Below are positions 1 through 9,552 of a stretch of DNA of 64,000 nt, piece by piece. The position numbers and the translations under genes are program-made. This DNA is from Cellulosimicrobium composti (GTDB lineage Bacteria; Actinomycetota; Actinomycetes; Actinomycetales; Cellulomonadaceae), in contig NZ_WMKA01000014.1 of assembly GCF_009711085.1 (NCBI RefSeq), positions 1 through 64,000 on the forward strand. Reading direction: 5' to 3'. Numbering within the stretch: the first letter of the stretch is position 1; the number at the start of each line of letters is the position of its first letter. Below the pieces are notes generated by a model. The model did not search any database and was not told where the DNA came from. It saw only the letters and a program-made list of their open reading frames with translations.

Positions 1-9
1 GCGCCCGGC

Positions 10-963
10 TCAGGCGGGGGCGAGCTCCGCGCGGCGCGGCGGGTTGGCGCCGGCGCGCGAGACGGTGATCGCGGCGACGGCGACGCAGCGCTCGAGCAGC
101 CCGGCGAGCGTCGCCGCGTCGATCGCGCGCAGCGCGTCGCGGCGGTCCGCCCCGAGCAGGCCCGCGTCCCACAGCCCGTCGAGGAGCGCGCCCATGAACG
201 AGTCGCCCGCGCCCACGGTGTCCACGACCTCGACGCGCGGCGCCGTCACGCGCTGCTCGCCGGCGGCGGCGACCGCGACCGCGCCCTCGCCGCCGAGCGT
301 CACGACGACGAGCGCCGGGCCCAGCGCGAGCCAGTCGCGCGCGACCGCGACCGGGTCCGCGCCCGGCACGAGCCACGCCACGTCCTCGTCGCTGACCTTG
401 ACGACGTCGGCGAGCGCGACGAGCGCCTCGATCCGGGACCTCGCGTCGACCGGGTCGCCCATGAGCGCGGGGCGCGCGTTGGGGTCGTAGGTGACGGTCG
501 CGGTGTCGCGGGCGGTCGCGACGAGGGCGCGCACGTCCGACGCGCCGGGCTCCAGGACCGCTGCGATCGAGCCCGTGTGCACCGCGAGCGTCCCGGCGTC
601 GGCGGCGGTGCCCGGCGGGACGCGCCACTCGAGGTCGAACTCGTACGTCGCCGCGCCGTGGGCGTCGAGGTGCGCGGTCGCGACGCTCGTGCGGTCGGCG
701 CCGGTGCTGCCGGGCGCGAGCGTCACGGCGGAGTCGTCGAGCCAGGCCCGCACCGCGGCGCCGTGCGCGTCGTCGGCGACCCACGTCGCGAGGCGCGCGT
801 CGCGACCGAGCCGGCCCAGGGTCAGCGCGACGTTCGCGAGGCTCCCGCCCGGGTGCTCGTCCACGCTGCCGTCGGCGCGGTGCACGACGTCGATCAGCGC
901 CTCGCCGACCACGAGCACGTGCCCGGGTCGCGCGGTTCCGGTCGGGGCGGGGGTGGTGCTCAT
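10..963 (-). CDS. PfkB-family carbohydrate kinase (fructokinase-like)
   Basis: A 317-residue ribokinase/PfkB-fold sugar kinase, which would phosphorylate a sugar with ATP in the cytoplasm. The N-terminus has the strand-turn [10 protein letters not shown] and the GGSLANVA substrate loop. Near residue 250 it has the second PfkB signature DTVGAGDSF, in which the Asp of GAGD is the catalytic base. I chose the ATG at 963 because it begins just before the conserved first strand; upstream codons in this frame are Arg-rich and not family-like. Its start overlaps the xseB stop by 4 bp, so it is probably translated from the xseA-xseB transcript. Fructose is the likeliest substrate from overall similarity, but the sequence does not settle this. 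Confidence 0.85.
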   Translation of the reverse strand: MSTTPAPTGTARPGHVLVVGEALIDVVHRADGSVDEHPGGSLANVALTLGRLGRDARLATWVADDAHGAAVRAWLDDSAVTLAPGSTGADRTSVATAHLDAHGAATYEFDLEWRVPPGTAADAGTLAVHTGSIAAVLEPGASDVRALVATARDTATVTYDPNARPALMGDPVDARSRIEALVALADVVKVSDEDVAWLVPGADPVAVARDWLALGPALVVVTLGGEGAVAVAAAGEQRVTAPRVEVVDTVGAGDSFMGALLDGLWDAGLLGADRRDALRAIDAATLAGLLERCVAVAAITVSRAGANPPRRAELAPA

Positions 964-1241
964 CGGTCGTCTCCGGTGGTCTCGTCGGGGGTGTCCGCGC
1001 TCACGTCCTGGGCGCGCGCGGCGTCGAGGCGGGCGCGCGCGCCGTCGAGCCACTCCTGGCAGCGCGCGGCGAGCGCCTCGCCGCGCTCCCAGAGCGCGAG
1101 CGACGCCTCGAGCGGCTCGCCGCCGGCCTCGAGCCGGGCGACGACCTGCACGAGCTCGTCGCGCGCCTGCTCGTAGGACAGCGTCGACACGTCGGGCGTG
1201 ACAGCGTTGTCAAAGGAAGTCACGGCAGTATTCAACCCCAT
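960..1241 (-). CDS. xseB: Exodeoxyribonuclease VII small subunit
   Basis: A 93-residue protein with the XseB helical core: [20 protein letters not shown] followed by [18 protein letters not shown]. XseB binds the large subunit XseA to form exonuclease VII, which degrades single-stranded DNA into oligonucleotides in the cytoplasm. Length is normal for the family. It lies directly after xseA, 61 bp downstream on the same strand, the usual pairing, and its stop overlaps the start of the sugar kinase by 4 bp. Confidence 0.93.
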   Translation of the reverse strand: MGLNTAVTSFDNAVTPDVSTLSYEQARDELVQVVARLEAGGEPLEASLALWERGEALAARCQEWLDGARARLDAARAQDVSADTPDETTGDDR

Positions 1242-1302
1242 CTGTGCGTCGTGGTCGGACCCGTCGTCCGGCCGGTGGACGTCCCGCGGCGCCGCGCGCG
1301 GC

Positions 1303-2628
1303 TCACGAGGTCTCCCCGACCGGGCCGGGAGCGGGAGCGTCGGCGTCGTGCAGCGCGGTCACCGTCGCGTCGAGAGAGCCGTGCGCGAGGCGCACGCGGA
1401 CCGCGTCGTCGGCCGCGACGTCGGCGGGGGAGCGCACCACGTGCCCGTCCGCGCGCTGCACGACGGCGTAGCCCCGCTCGAGCGTCGACGCGGGGGACAG
1501 CGCGCGCACCTGCGCCTCGAGGCGACCCACGTCGCCCGCGGCGCGCACGAGGCGCGCGTCGAGCGCGCGGCGCGCCCGGTCGCGCAGCGCGCCGACCCGC
1601 TCCGCGCGGTCGGCGAGCATGCCGTGCGGCGCGGCGAGCACGGGCCGCGACCGCACGGCGTCGAGGCCCGCCTGCTCGCGCGCGACGGTCCCCGCGATCG
1701 CCGCGCGCAGGCGCTGCCGGCTCTGGGCCACCCGCGCGCGCTCCTCGGCGACGTCCGGCACGACGCGCTTCGCGGCGGCCGTCGGCGTCGAGGCGCGGAC
1801 GTCGGCCACGAGGTCGAGCAGCGGGCTGTCCGTCTCGTGCCCGATCGCGCTGACGAGCGGCGTGCGGCACGCGGCGGCCACCCGCACCAGCGCCTCGTTG
1901 GAGAACGGGAGGAGGTCCTCCACGGCGCCGCCGCCGCGCGCGACGACGATCACCTCGACGTCCGGGTCCGCGTCGAGCGCGCGGATCGCGTCGCTCACCT
2001 GCTGGACCGCGTGCGCCCCCTGGACGGCGACCTCGCGGATCTCGAACCGGACCCGGGGCCAGCGGGCCCGCGCGTTGACGACGACGTCGTGCTCGGCCTT
2101 GGACTCCCGGCCGCACACGAGGCCCACGACCTTCGGCAGGAACGGCAGCGGGCGCTTGCGCTCGGCGTCGAACAGACCCTCGGCGGCGAGCACGCGCTTG
2201 AGGTGCTCGATGCGCGCGAGCAGCTCGCCCACCCCGACCGGGCGGATCTCGCGCGCCTGGAGCTGGAGCTGGCCGCGCCGCGTCCAGTACACGGGCTTGG
2301 CGTGCACGACGACGTGCGCCCCCTCCTCGAGCGTCGCGCCGCGCAGCACGCGCGTCGCCGCGGACACCGGGAGCGACATGTCGAGGTCCGTGTCGCGCAG
2401 CGTGAGGAACGCGGTCGACGTGCCGGGGCGGCGGTTGAGCTGGACGACCTGCCCCTCGACCCACACCGGGGCCATGCGCTCGACGTACTGCTCGATCTTG
2501 CGCGCGAGGAGCCGCACGGGCCACGGGTGCTCCGCGCTCGTCTCGAGAGCGCGCGCCGGGAGCGGCCCGCGCTCGGCGGGCCGCACGGGACCGCCCGGGT
2601 CGTCGGGCAGCGGGAACGTCGCGGTCAC
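1303..2628 (-). CDS. xseA: Exodeoxyribonuclease VII large subunit
   Basis: Catalytic and DNA-binding subunit of exonuclease VII, about 441 residues. An N-terminal OB-fold ([18 protein letters not shown], then [20 protein letters not shown]) is followed by the catalytic core, with [20 protein letters not shown] and [20 protein letters not shown] typical of the family, then a coiled-coil region and a C-terminal ALERGYAVV-like segment ([10 protein letters not shown]). I chose the GTG at 2628, giving [17 protein letters not shown] hexamer lies 6 nt before it and could be a weak -10 for a leaderless message. xseB follows on the same strand. Confidence 0.93.
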   Translation of the reverse strand: MTATFPLPDDPGGPVRPAERGPLPARALETSAEHPWPVRLLARKIEQYVERMAPVWVEGQVVQLNRRPGTSTAFLTLRDTDLDMSLPVSAATRVLRGATLEEGAHVVVHAKPVYWTRRGQLQLQAREIRPVGVGELLARIEHLKRVLAAEGLFDAERKRPLPFLPKVVGLVCGRESKAEHDVVVNARARWPRVRFEIREVAVQGAHAVQQVSDAIRALDADPDVEVIVVARGGGAVEDLLPFSNEALVRVAAACRTPLVSAIGHETDSPLLDLVADVRASTPTAAAKRVVPDVAEERARVAQSRQRLRAAIAGTVAREQAGLDAVRSRPVLAAPHGMLADRAERVGALRDRARRALDARLVRAAGDVGRLEAQVRALSPASTLERGYAVVQRADGHVVRSPADVAADDAVRVRLAHGSLDATVTALHDADAPAPGPVGETS

Positions 2629-2707
2629 GGGTCCAGCCTGCCCCACCCCACCCACGTCCACCCGCCGCACGCCGGCCGCCGGGGCGGGCTGCCGGTCCCG
2701 CCCGCGC

Positions 2708-4123
2708 TCAGGGGGTCGGCTCCGGGGCGAGGAGGTCGACGGTGACGAGCCGGTAGCCCTCGGCCCGCAGGTCGTCGATGATCCCGGGCACCGCGTCGAC
2801 GGTCGCGGCGTGGATGTCGTGCATGAGCACGACGCTCCCGGCGCGCGCCCCCTCGACCGTGCGCCGCCTCGTCTCGGCGGCGTCGCGGGTCTTCCAGTCG
2901 AGCGTGTCGAGGTTCCAGAGCACGACCTGCAGGCCGGTCCGCGTCGCGACGGACCGCACGCGGTCGTCCACGTCGCCGTACGGCGGGCGCAGGATCGTCG
3001 GGGTCGTGCCCGACGCGCGCGCGATCGCGTCCTGCGTGCGCTCGAGCTCGTCGCGCACGGCGTCGTCGTCGAGCGTCGTGAGCTGCGGGTGGTCCCACGT
3101 GTGGTTGGCGAGCAGGTGCCCGGCCGCGGCGGTGTCGCGCACGACCTCGGGCCGCTTCTCGACGTTCTCGCCCACGAGGAAGAACGTCGCCGTGACGTGC
3201 TTCTCCGCGAGGATCTCCAGGAGGCGCGGCGTCTGCGTGCCGGGCCCGTCGTCGAACGTCAGGGCGACGCACCGCTCGACGGCGCAGTCGACGCCCGTGG
3301 CCCGGGCCGCGTCGCGGCGCTGCTCGAGGAGCAGCGCCAGCCGGTCGGCCCACACCGTCTCGGTCGTGGCGAGCACCGCGTCGTGCGCCGCGACGCTGCG
3401 CGCCACGGGGACGCCGCCCACGCCGGCGTCGAGCGCGGCCGCCGCCTCGTCCAGCGCCGCGGACAGCGCCGTGCGCGTGCCCTCGTCCGAGACCAGGCCC
3501 GCCGACTCGGTGAGGACCGGCCGGCCCTCCGCGACCGCCGTCTCCAGCGCGTCGAACGCCCACTCCTGCTGCGCGCGGGCGAGGTCGGTGGTCGTCGTCG
3601 CGACCGCGGCCGCCGCCGCGTCGAGCGCGTCGGCGGACGGGACCGACCCCGTGACCACCGCGACGTCGCGCGCCGGTCGCGAGGCCGGGAAGAAGGGGTT
3701 CGGCCGCGTGAGCGCCGCCACCGTCCGCTCCGCGAGGGGGTACTCGACGCGCGTCGTGCGCAGGTCGGCGGCGTCCCCCAGCGCCGCGGCGAGCGGGTCG
3801 CGCAGCGACGGGTCGTCCACCTGGCCCTCGCTCCCGGACAGCACCGCCGCGCCGACCGTCTCGGCGGCGACCAGCGCGCCGAGCCGCGGCCCGTAGCCGG
3901 CGACCGCCCGGGCCCGCGCGAGGTCGGCGTCGCGCGTCGCGTCCGCGACCTCCTCCTCGTAGGCGGCGACGGCGTCGAGCCACCGCTCGTGCTCCCACGC
4001 CCCGACGGCGAGCACGCCGCCGGCGAGCAGGACGAGCGCCGCCGGGACCGCCCACCACCACGCGCGAGGACGCCGGCGGGGCGACTCCGGCGGCGACGGG
4101 GCAGGGCCGGGGGAGTCGGTCAT
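2708..4123 (-). CDS. Membrane-anchored polysaccharide deacetylase (NodB/CE4)
   Basis: A 471-residue protein with a short Pro-rich cytoplasmic tail, one transmembrane helix at about residues 22-42, a roughly 240-residue extracellular Ala-rich helical region with no recognised domain, and a C-terminal NodB deacetylase domain from about residue 285. The catalytic motifs are intact: TFDDGP at 289 (general base and metal Asp), HTWDHP (metal His pair), RPPYG and LMHDIH. CE4 enzymes remove acetyl groups from peptidoglycan or other N-acetylated polysaccharides outside the membrane. The gene is divergent from ispH and stands alone. The actual substrate cannot be read from the sequence. Confidence 0.87.
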   Translation of the reverse strand: MTDSPGPAPSPPESPRRRPRAWWWAVPAALVLLAGGVLAVGAWEHERWLDAVAAYEEEVADATRDADLARARAVAGYGPRLGALVAAETVGAAVLSGSEGQVDDPSLRDPLAAALGDAADLRTTRVEYPLAERTVAALTRPNPFFPASRPARDVAVVTGSVPSADALDAAAAAVATTTTDLARAQQEWAFDALETAVAEGRPVLTESAGLVSDEGTRTALSAALDEAAAALDAGVGGVPVARSVAAHDAVLATTETVWADRLALLLEQRRDAARATGVDCAVERCVALTFDDGPGTQTPRLLEILAEKHVTATFFLVGENVEKRPEVVRDTAAAGHLLANHTWDHPQLTTLDDDAVRDELERTQDAIARASGTTPTILRPPYGDVDDRVRSVATRTGLQVVLWNLDTLDWKTRDAAETRRRTVEGARAGSVVLMHDIHAATVDAVPGIIDDLRAEGYRLVTVDLLAPEPTP

Positions 4124-4296
4124 GCTGTCGATCTTGCGTGGCGCGGCGAGGCTCGGCGACCCGGCGCGCGCGGGGTCCCGGGTGAAGTCGCGCGACGTGC
4201 GGAGGGAGTGTGGACCCCTCGCGCGCGGGGCGTGACGACGCCGCGACCAGGCCGTGCGTGACCGGCCTCACCGGGGTCGGCGGGCGGGTGCTCGCC

Positions 4297-4302
4297 TAGA
4301 CT
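4297..4302 (+). promoter_or_regulatory. Candidate -10 box of ispH (leaderless)
   Basis: TAGACT ends 7 nt before the GTG start of ispH, the distance at which transcription would begin on the start codon itself. There is no Shine-Dalgarno sequence between the two. No clear -35 is visible. Confidence 0.55.
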
Positions 4303-4309
4303 CGGGGGC

Positions 4310-5389
4310 GTGACCGCTCACCCTGCCGGCCCGTCCGTGCGCCCGTCCGACCGCCCCGCCGCGACCCCGGCCGGCGAGGCGCCCCGCAAGCGCGTCCTGC
4401 TCGCGGCGCCGCGCGGCTACTGCGCGGGCGTGGACCGCGCCGTCGTCGCCGTCGAGAAGGCGCTCGAGCACTACGGCGCCCCGGTGTACGTGCGCAAGGA
4501 GATCGTGCACAACAAGTTCGTCGTCGAGACGCTCAGCGAGCGCGGCGCGGTCTTCGTCGACGAGACGGACGAGGTCCCCGAGGGCGCGCGCGTCGTGTTC
4601 TCCGCCCACGGCGTCTCGCCGGCGGTCAAGGCCGCCGCGGCGGCGCGCAACCTCGACACGATCGACGCCACGTGCCCGCTCGTGACGAAGGTGCACAAGG
4701 AGGCCGTCCGCTTCGCCAAGGACGACTACGACATCCTCCTCATCGGCCACACCGGGCACGAGGAGGTCGAGGGCACCGCCGGCGAGGCCCCGGACCACGT
4801 CCAGGTCGTCGACTCCCCGGACCACGTCGACGACGTCGTCGTGCGCGACCCGGACAAGGTCGTGTGGATCTCGCAGACCACGCTGTCGGTGGACGAGACC
4901 ATGGAGACCGTGCGGCGCCTGCGCGAGCGGTTCCCGACCCTCCAGGACCCGCCGAGCGACGACATCTGCTACGCGACGCAGAACCGCCAGGTCGCGGTGA
5001 AGAAGCTCGCGCCCCAGGCCGACGTCGTCATCGTCGTGGGGTCCGCGAACTCGTCGAACTCGGTGCGCCTCGTCGAGGTCGCGCTCCAGGCCGGGGCCGG
5101 GGCGTCGTACCGCGTCGACCGCGCGAAGGAGATCGACCCCGCGTGGCTCGACGGCGCGACGACCGTCGGCGTGACGTCCGGCGCGTCGGTGCCCGAGATC
5201 CTCGTCGAGGACGTCGTTGCCTACCTCGCGGAGCGCGGGTTCGGCGAGGTCGAGGAGGTGCGCACCGCGACGGAGGACCTCATGTTCTCGCTGCCGCGCG
5301 AGCTGCGCGCCGACCTCAAGGCCTCCGGCTCCGAGGGCGGCCGTCCCGCCCGCGGGGGCCGCACCGCCCTGTCGGTCCAGCCCGTCTGA
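4310..5389 (+). CDS. ispH: 4-hydroxy-3-methylbut-2-enyl diphosphate reductase
   Basis: Last enzyme of the MEP isoprenoid pathway: it reduces HMBPP to isopentenyl and dimethylallyl diphosphate using a [4Fe-4S] cluster. The three cluster cysteines are present at C38 ([14 protein letters not shown]), C122 ([13 protein letters not shown]) and C220 ([11 protein letters not shown]). Substrate-binding motifs HNKFVV, SAHGVSP and [14 protein letters not shown] are intact. Its 359 residues include about 25 extra N-terminal residues compared with minimal homologues. The GTG start is preceded by a TAGACT box at leaderless spacing. The gene is convergent with rmuC. Confidence 0.96.
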   Translation: MTAHPAGPSVRPSDRPAATPAGEAPRKRVLLAAPRGYCAGVDRAVVAVEKALEHYGAPVYVRKEIVHNKFVVETLSERGAVFVDETDEVPEGARVVFSAHGVSPAVKAAAAARNLDTIDATCPLVTKVHKEAVRFAKDDYDILLIGHTGHEEVEGTAGEAPDHVQVVDSPDHVDDVVVRDPDKVVWISQTTLSVDETMETVRRLRERFPTLQDPPSDDICYATQNRQVAVKKLAPQADVVIVVGSANSSNSVRLVEVALQAGAGASYRVDRAKEIDPAWLDGATTVGVTSGASVPEILVEDVVAYLAERGFGEVEEVRTATEDLMFSLPRELRADLKASGSEGGRPARGGRTALSVQPV

Positions 5390-5432
5390 CGGGTTCGGCC
5401 CCGGCCCGGAGCGACAGGGAGGCGCCCGCCGC

Positions 5433-6929
5433 TCAGGCGCTCGCCCCGCCCGCCGCGCCGCCCTCGCGGGGCTCGGCCCGCTCGTCGATCGCCACGACCG
5501 ACTCGTTGACCGACGCCAGGAGCTCGGGCGCGCTGATCGCGCTGAGCCGCGGGTTCACCGTGGCCGGGCTCGCGAGCTCGTCGTCCACGACGTGCAGGTC
5601 GGCGAACCGGCGCGCGCTGACGAGGACGCGCGTCTCGAGCGAGCCCACCGTACGGTTGTAGGCGTCCGAGGCGTTCTGGAGCTGCCGCCCGAGCTTCGCG
5701 AGGTGCGACCCCATGACGGCCAGACGCCCGTGGAGCTCCTTGCCGAGCGTGAGCACCTGCTGGGCGTTCGTGGCCAGCGCGTCCTGGCGCCACGCGTAGG
5801 CGATCGTGCGCAGCATCGCGACCATCGTCATGGGCGTCGCGATCACGACGTTCTTCGACACGGCGTGCTCCAGCAGCGACGGGTCCTGCTCGACGGCGGC
5901 CGAGAGGAACGCCTCGGCGGGCACGAACATCACGACGAACTCCGGCGCGGGGGCGAACTGGTCCCAGTAGCGCTTCGCGCCGAGGTCGTCGACGTGCTTG
6001 CGCATGTGCCGGGCGTGCGCCGCGAGCCGGTCCGCGCGCACGGCCGGGTCGGTCGCGCCCTGCGCGTCGAGGTAGCCGAGGAAGGCGACCTTGGCGTCGA
6101 CGACGACCTGCTTGCCCCCCGCGAGCCGCACCACCATGTCCGGGCGGAGCGCGCCGTCGTCGGTCGAGACCTGGTCCTGCTCCACGAAGTCGACGTGGGG
6201 GAGCATGCCCGCGGCCTCGACCACGCGCCGCAGCTGGAGCTCGCCCCACGCGCCCCGCACCTGCGACGAGCGCAGGGCCGTGACGAGCTGCGACGTCTCG
6301 GCGCGCAGCAGCTCCGAGGCGTCGCGCACCCCGCGCACCTGCTCCGCGAGGCTGCCGTGCGCGGCGAGCCGCGCGCGCTCGGCCTCGGCGACCTCGGCGC
6401 GCACCTTCTCGAGCGCCCCCGCGAGCGGCTCGACGAGGTGGCGCACGGCCTCCTCGCGGCGCGCGAGCTCGGCCGCGCCCTGCTCCTGGCTGCGGCGCAG
6501 GCGCTCCTCCGCCTGCACGAGGAACTGCTCCGTCCCCGCGGCCAGCACCTTGCGCGACAGCGCCTCGAACTGGGCCTCGAGGCGACGGTGGTCGCCCTGG
6601 ATCTCCTCGACGCGGCGGTCCGCGGCGGCGCGGAGCTCGGCGAGCTGCTGCTCGTGGGTCGCGCGCGCGAGGTCGAGCCGCTCGTCCGCGCTGCGCTGCG
6701 CCGCGCCGAGCTGGCGCGCGAAGCCCTCGCGCTCGGCCTCGAGCCGCTCGGCGAGGCCCGCGGCCCGCGCCGCCTCCTGCTGCGCCTGGCCCAGGAGCTG
6801 GGTGAGCCGGCGGACCTCCGCCGCGGCGGCGTCGGGCGACGCGCGCCGCACGCCGAGCACGAGCGCGCTGCCGCCCACAAGCCCCAGCACGAGACCGACG
6901 GCGAAGAGCAACCACCCCGAGATGTCCAT
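5433..6929 (-). CDS. rmuC: DNA recombination protein RmuC
   Basis: A 498-residue RmuC-family protein. The ATG at 6929 gives an N-terminal transmembrane helix (WLLFAVGLVLGLVGGSALVL). A long coiled coil of Ala/Glu/Arg heptads follows to about residue 215, then the conserved C-terminal RmuC domain with LRPDMVVRL and QVVVDAKVAFLGYLDA, which resembles the core of a PD-(D/E)XK nuclease fold, and later VMFVPAEAFL and NVVIATPMTMVAMLRTIAY. RmuC limits certain inversions in E. coli; its biochemical activity is not firmly established. It is divergent from the ABC transporter pair at 7061. Confidence 0.93.
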   Translation of the reverse strand: MDISGWLLFAVGLVLGLVGGSALVLGVRRASPDAAAAEVRRLTQLLGQAQQEAARAAGLAERLEAEREGFARQLGAAQRSADERLDLARATHEQQLAELRAAADRRVEEIQGDHRRLEAQFEALSRKVLAAGTEQFLVQAEERLRRSQEQGAAELARREEAVRHLVEPLAGALEKVRAEVAEAERARLAAHGSLAEQVRGVRDASELLRAETSQLVTALRSSQVRGAWGELQLRRVVEAAGMLPHVDFVEQDQVSTDDGALRPDMVVRLAGGKQVVVDAKVAFLGYLDAQGATDPAVRADRLAAHARHMRKHVDDLGAKRYWDQFAPAPEFVVMFVPAEAFLSAAVEQDPSLLEHAVSKNVVIATPMTMVAMLRTIAYAWRQDALATNAQQVLTLGKELHGRLAVMGSHLAKLGRQLQNASDAYNRTVGSLETRVLVSARRFADLHVVDDELASPATVNPRLSAISAPELLASVNESVVAIDERAEPREGGAAGGASA

Positions 6930-7048
6930 GGCCGCACCCTGCCACGGGGAACCGACACCCCCGCCGCGCGACACGGCGGCGCGGGGCGCGGTCGGCCCGC
7001 CGGAACACCTCGTGACAAAACGCACCACGCGCGGGCGCACGGCTCGGT

Positions 7049-7054
7049 TACGGT
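7049..7054 (+). promoter_or_regulatory. Candidate -10 box of the ABC ATPase gene (leaderless)
   Basis: TACGGT lies 6 nt before the ATG of the ABC ATPase gene, with no ribosome-binding site between, so the mRNA probably starts at or next to the AUG. Confidence 0.45.
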
Positions 7055-7060
7055 GACGCC

Positions 7061-7933
7061 ATGGTCGATCCCGTCCCCGTCCCAGCCCCCGTGCCGTCCG
7101 GTGCGCCCGCTCCGGACCCGACCCTCCGGTCCGCCACGGCCCCCGGTCCGCAGCCCGGTCCGCCCGCGCCGCCGAACCCCGCCGCCGCGCTCTCGCTGCG
7201 CGGCCTGTGGAAGCGGTTCGGCCAGAAGATCGCGGTCGCCGGGATCGACCTGGACGTCCCGGCGGGCTCGTTCTACGGGCTCGTCGGACCCAACGGCGCC
7301 GGCAAGACGACGACGCTGTCCATGGCCACCGGGCTCCTGCGTCCCGACGCCGGCACCGCGCACGTGCACGGCACCGACCTGTGGGCCGACCCCGCCGCGG
7401 GCAAGCGCCAGCTCGGCGTGCTGCCCGACGGCGTCCGGCTGTTCGACCGGCTCACGGGCGCCCAGCTCGTCACGTACGCGGGCCTCCTGCGCGGCATGGA
7501 CCGCGACACCGTGGCCGAGCGCACGGCCGAGCTCCTCGCCGCGCTCGACCTCGCGAAGGACGCGACGACGTTCGTCGTCGACTACTCCGCGGGCATGACG
7601 AAGAAGATCGCGCTCGCGACCGCGCTCATCCACGCCCCGCGCACGCTCGTCCTCGACGAGCCGTTCGAGGCCGTCGACCCCGTCTCCGCCGCGAACATCC
7701 GCGACATCCTCGCGGGCTACGTCGCGAGCGGGGGGACCGTCGTCGTGTCGTCGCACGTCATGGACCTCGTCCAGCGCATGTGCGACCACGTCGCCGTCGT
7801 CGCGGGCGGGCACGTCCTGGCCGCGGGGACCGTCGACGAGGTCCGCGGCGACCAGAGCCTCGAGGACCGGTTCGTCGAGCTCGTCGGCGGCCGCCAGAGC
7901 ACGGAGGGCCTCGCGTGGTTGCGCAGTTCGTAA
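7061..7933 (+). CDS. ABC transporter ATP-binding protein
   Basis: A 290-residue single-domain ABC ATPase with a Pro-rich N-terminal tail of about 45 residues. Walker A is GPNGAGKTTT at about residue 76, the signature is the variant YSAGMTKKIALA, Walker B is TLVLDEPFEAVDP, and a switch His lies in VVVSSHVMD. The YSxGM signature and its pairing with a large membrane protein are common in exporter-type systems. It is the only window gene ending in TAA, and the next gene starts inside its 3' end (19 bp overlap), so ATPase and permease are translationally coupled. The substrate is unknown. Confidence 0.9.
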   Translation: MVDPVPVPAPVPSGAPAPDPTLRSATAPGPQPGPPAPPNPAAALSLRGLWKRFGQKIAVAGIDLDVPAGSFYGLVGPNGAGKTTTLSMATGLLRPDAGTAHVHGTDLWADPAAGKRQLGVLPDGVRLFDRLTGAQLVTYAGLLRGMDRDTVAERTAELLAALDLAKDATTFVVDYSAGMTKKIALATALIHAPRTLVLDEPFEAVDPVSAANIRDILAGYVASGGTVVVSSHVMDLVQRMCDHVAVVAGGHVLAAGTVDEVRGDQSLEDRFVELVGGRQSTEGLAWLRSS

Positions 7934-9501
7934 GGCTCAAGCTCACCCTCATGGGCAACGCGTTCCGCCGGAGCGTGTGGCAGACCATCGGGTTCGTCGT
8001 CGGCGCGCTCTACGGGCTGTTCGTCGTGGGGATGCTCGTCGTCGGCGCGATCGTGCTCGGCACGACCGACCCGGAGCTCGCGGGGACGGTCGTCGTCCTC
8101 GGCGGGGCGCTCGCGGTGCTCGGGTGGTGGGTGATCCCGCTCTTCGCGTTCGGCGTCGACGCGACGCTCGACCCCCAGCGCTTCGTCCTCTTCGGCATCC
8201 CGCAGCGCCGCCTGCTCGCCGGGCTCGCCGTCGCGGGCGTGGTCTCGGTCCCGGGCGTCGCGACCGCGCTCTCAGCGCTCGGCGCGTCGTTCGCGTGGTG
8301 GCGCACGCCCCTCGCGCTGCTGGCCGCGCTCGTCGGGGCGGTCGTCGCGGTCGCGCTGTGCGTCGTCGGCTCGCGCGCCACGACGACGGCGCTCGCGCCC
8401 CTGCTCGAGTCCCGCCGCTACCGCGAGGTCGTGACCGTCGCGGCCTTCGTGCCGCTCGTCCTCGTCGGCCCCGCGTTCGCGTGGCTCGGCGCGCAGCTCG
8501 GCGAGGGCCCCGTCGACGGCGAGGCCGTGGGCGGCATGCTGACGCGCCTCGCCGGCGTCGTCGCGTGGACGCCCTTCGGGGCGCCGTGGGGCCTGGGCGC
8601 CGCCGTGCACGACGGCGCGTGGGGCCTCGCGCTCGCACGGCTCGTCGTCGCGCTCGCGACCCTCGCGGTGGCGTGGGTCGTGTGGGACCGGGCGCTCGCC
8701 CGCGCGCTCGTCACCCCGCCCACGTCCGGGGGCGCCGGGCGGGCCAAGGGCCTCGGCTTCTTCTCGCGCTTCCCGGCCACGCCGACCGGCGCGGTCGCCG
8801 CGCGCACCGCGACCTACTGGCTGCGCGACCCGCGCTACTCCGGGTCCATCGCGGTCGTGCCGCTCATCCCCGTCGTCCTCCTCGTCGTCGGCGGGGGAGC
8901 GGGCTCCGAGATCTTCCTCGCCCTCGCGCCGTTCACGGCGTGGATCCTCGGGTTCTCCATCTCGGCCGACGTCGCGTACGACCACACGGCCTTCGCCCTG
9001 CACGTGTCGTCGGGCGTGCCCGGGCGCGCGGACCGCTGGGGACGCGCGCTCCCCGTGCTCGTCGCGGGCGGCGCGGTGACGGTCCTGTTCGCCGTGGTGT
9101 CCGTCGCGGTCGCGGGCCGCTGGGACCTGCTCCCGGCGATCCTCGGCGTCTCGGTCGGCGTGCTGCTCACCTCGACGGGCGTGTCGAGCGCGACGTCGGC
9201 GCGCCTGCTCTACCCGGTGCCCAAGCCGGGGGACAGCCCGTTCAAGCAGCCGCAGGGCGCCGCGATGGCGACGCTCGTCGCGCAGACGGTCGCGATGGTC
9301 CTCGTGCTCGCGCTGTCCCTGCCGTTCCTCGTGCCGGGTCTCGTCGCGGTCCTCGCCGACCTGCCGGTGGTCGGGTGGGTCACGCTCCTCGTGGGCGCGG
9401 TGGTCGGGGCCGTCGTCCTCGTCCTCGGCGTCCGGTGGGGCGCCCGCCGGTACGACCGCGGGGCGCCCGAGCTGCTCCAGCGCGTGCTGTCCTACGCCTG
9501 A
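7915..9501 (+). CDS. ABC transporter permease, polytopic membrane protein
   Basis: A 528-residue integral membrane protein with about twelve hydrophobic segments in two halves separated by the loop near GGAGRAKGLGFFSRFPATPTG. The GTG at 7915 overlaps the 3' end of the ATPase gene, and its frame is open from there to 9501. No extracellular binding protein is present, which fits export rather than import. Similar actinobacterial proteins are annotated only as transporter or ABC-2-like. The second half contains TYWLRDPRY, reminiscent of ABC-2-type permeases. Substrate unknown. Confidence 0.82.
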   Translation: MVAQFVRLKLTLMGNAFRRSVWQTIGFVVGALYGLFVVGMLVVGAIVLGTTDPELAGTVVVLGGALAVLGWWVIPLFAFGVDATLDPQRFVLFGIPQRRLLAGLAVAGVVSVPGVATALSALGASFAWWRTPLALLAALVGAVVAVALCVVGSRATTTALAPLLESRRYREVVTVAAFVPLVLVGPAFAWLGAQLGEGPVDGEAVGGMLTRLAGVVAWTPFGAPWGLGAAVHDGAWGLALARLVVALATLAVAWVVWDRALARALVTPPTSGGAGRAKGLGFFSRFPATPTGAVAARTATYWLRDPRYSGSIAVVPLIPVVLLVVGGGAGSEIFLALAPFTAWILGFSISADVAYDHTAFALHVSSGVPGRADRWGRALPVLVAGGAVTVLFAVVSVAVAGRWDLLPAILGVSVGVLLTSTGVSSATSARLLYPVPKPGDSPFKQPQGAAMATLVAQTVAMVLVLALSLPFLVPGLVAVLADLPVVGWVTLLVGAVVGAVVLVLGVRWGARRYDRGAPELLQRVLSYA

Positions 9502-9505
9502 GCCG

Positions 9506-9538
9506 CGGGGCCGGGGCCGCGCCGCGGCCCCGGCCCCG
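9506..9538. terminator. Perfect 16-bp inverted repeat abutting the ychF promoter
   Basis: Two 16-nt arms (9506-9521 and 9523-9538) are exact reverse complements separated by one base. A hairpin would lose the innermost pairs but still have a stem of 14 or more G:C pairs. There is no T tract. It lies 4 bp after the permease stop codon and ends exactly where the TAGACT hexamer of ychF starts. Confidence 0.7.
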
Positions 9539-9544
9539 TAGACT
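9539..9544 (+). promoter_or_regulatory. Candidate -10 box of ychF
   Basis: TAGACT lies 8 nt before the GTG start of ychF, immediately after a perfect G+C palindrome. No ribosome-binding site separates it from the start codon. The surrounding TAGACTCGGG is nearly identical to the ispH promoter. Confidence 0.55.
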
Positions 9545-9552
9545 CGGGCGAC

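Noticed and set aside
1619-4261. Open frame of 880 codons on the plus strand across xseA and the deacetylase
   Set aside because: It crosses two well-supported minus-strand genes in their antisense frame, and its translation is Arg-rich low complexity.
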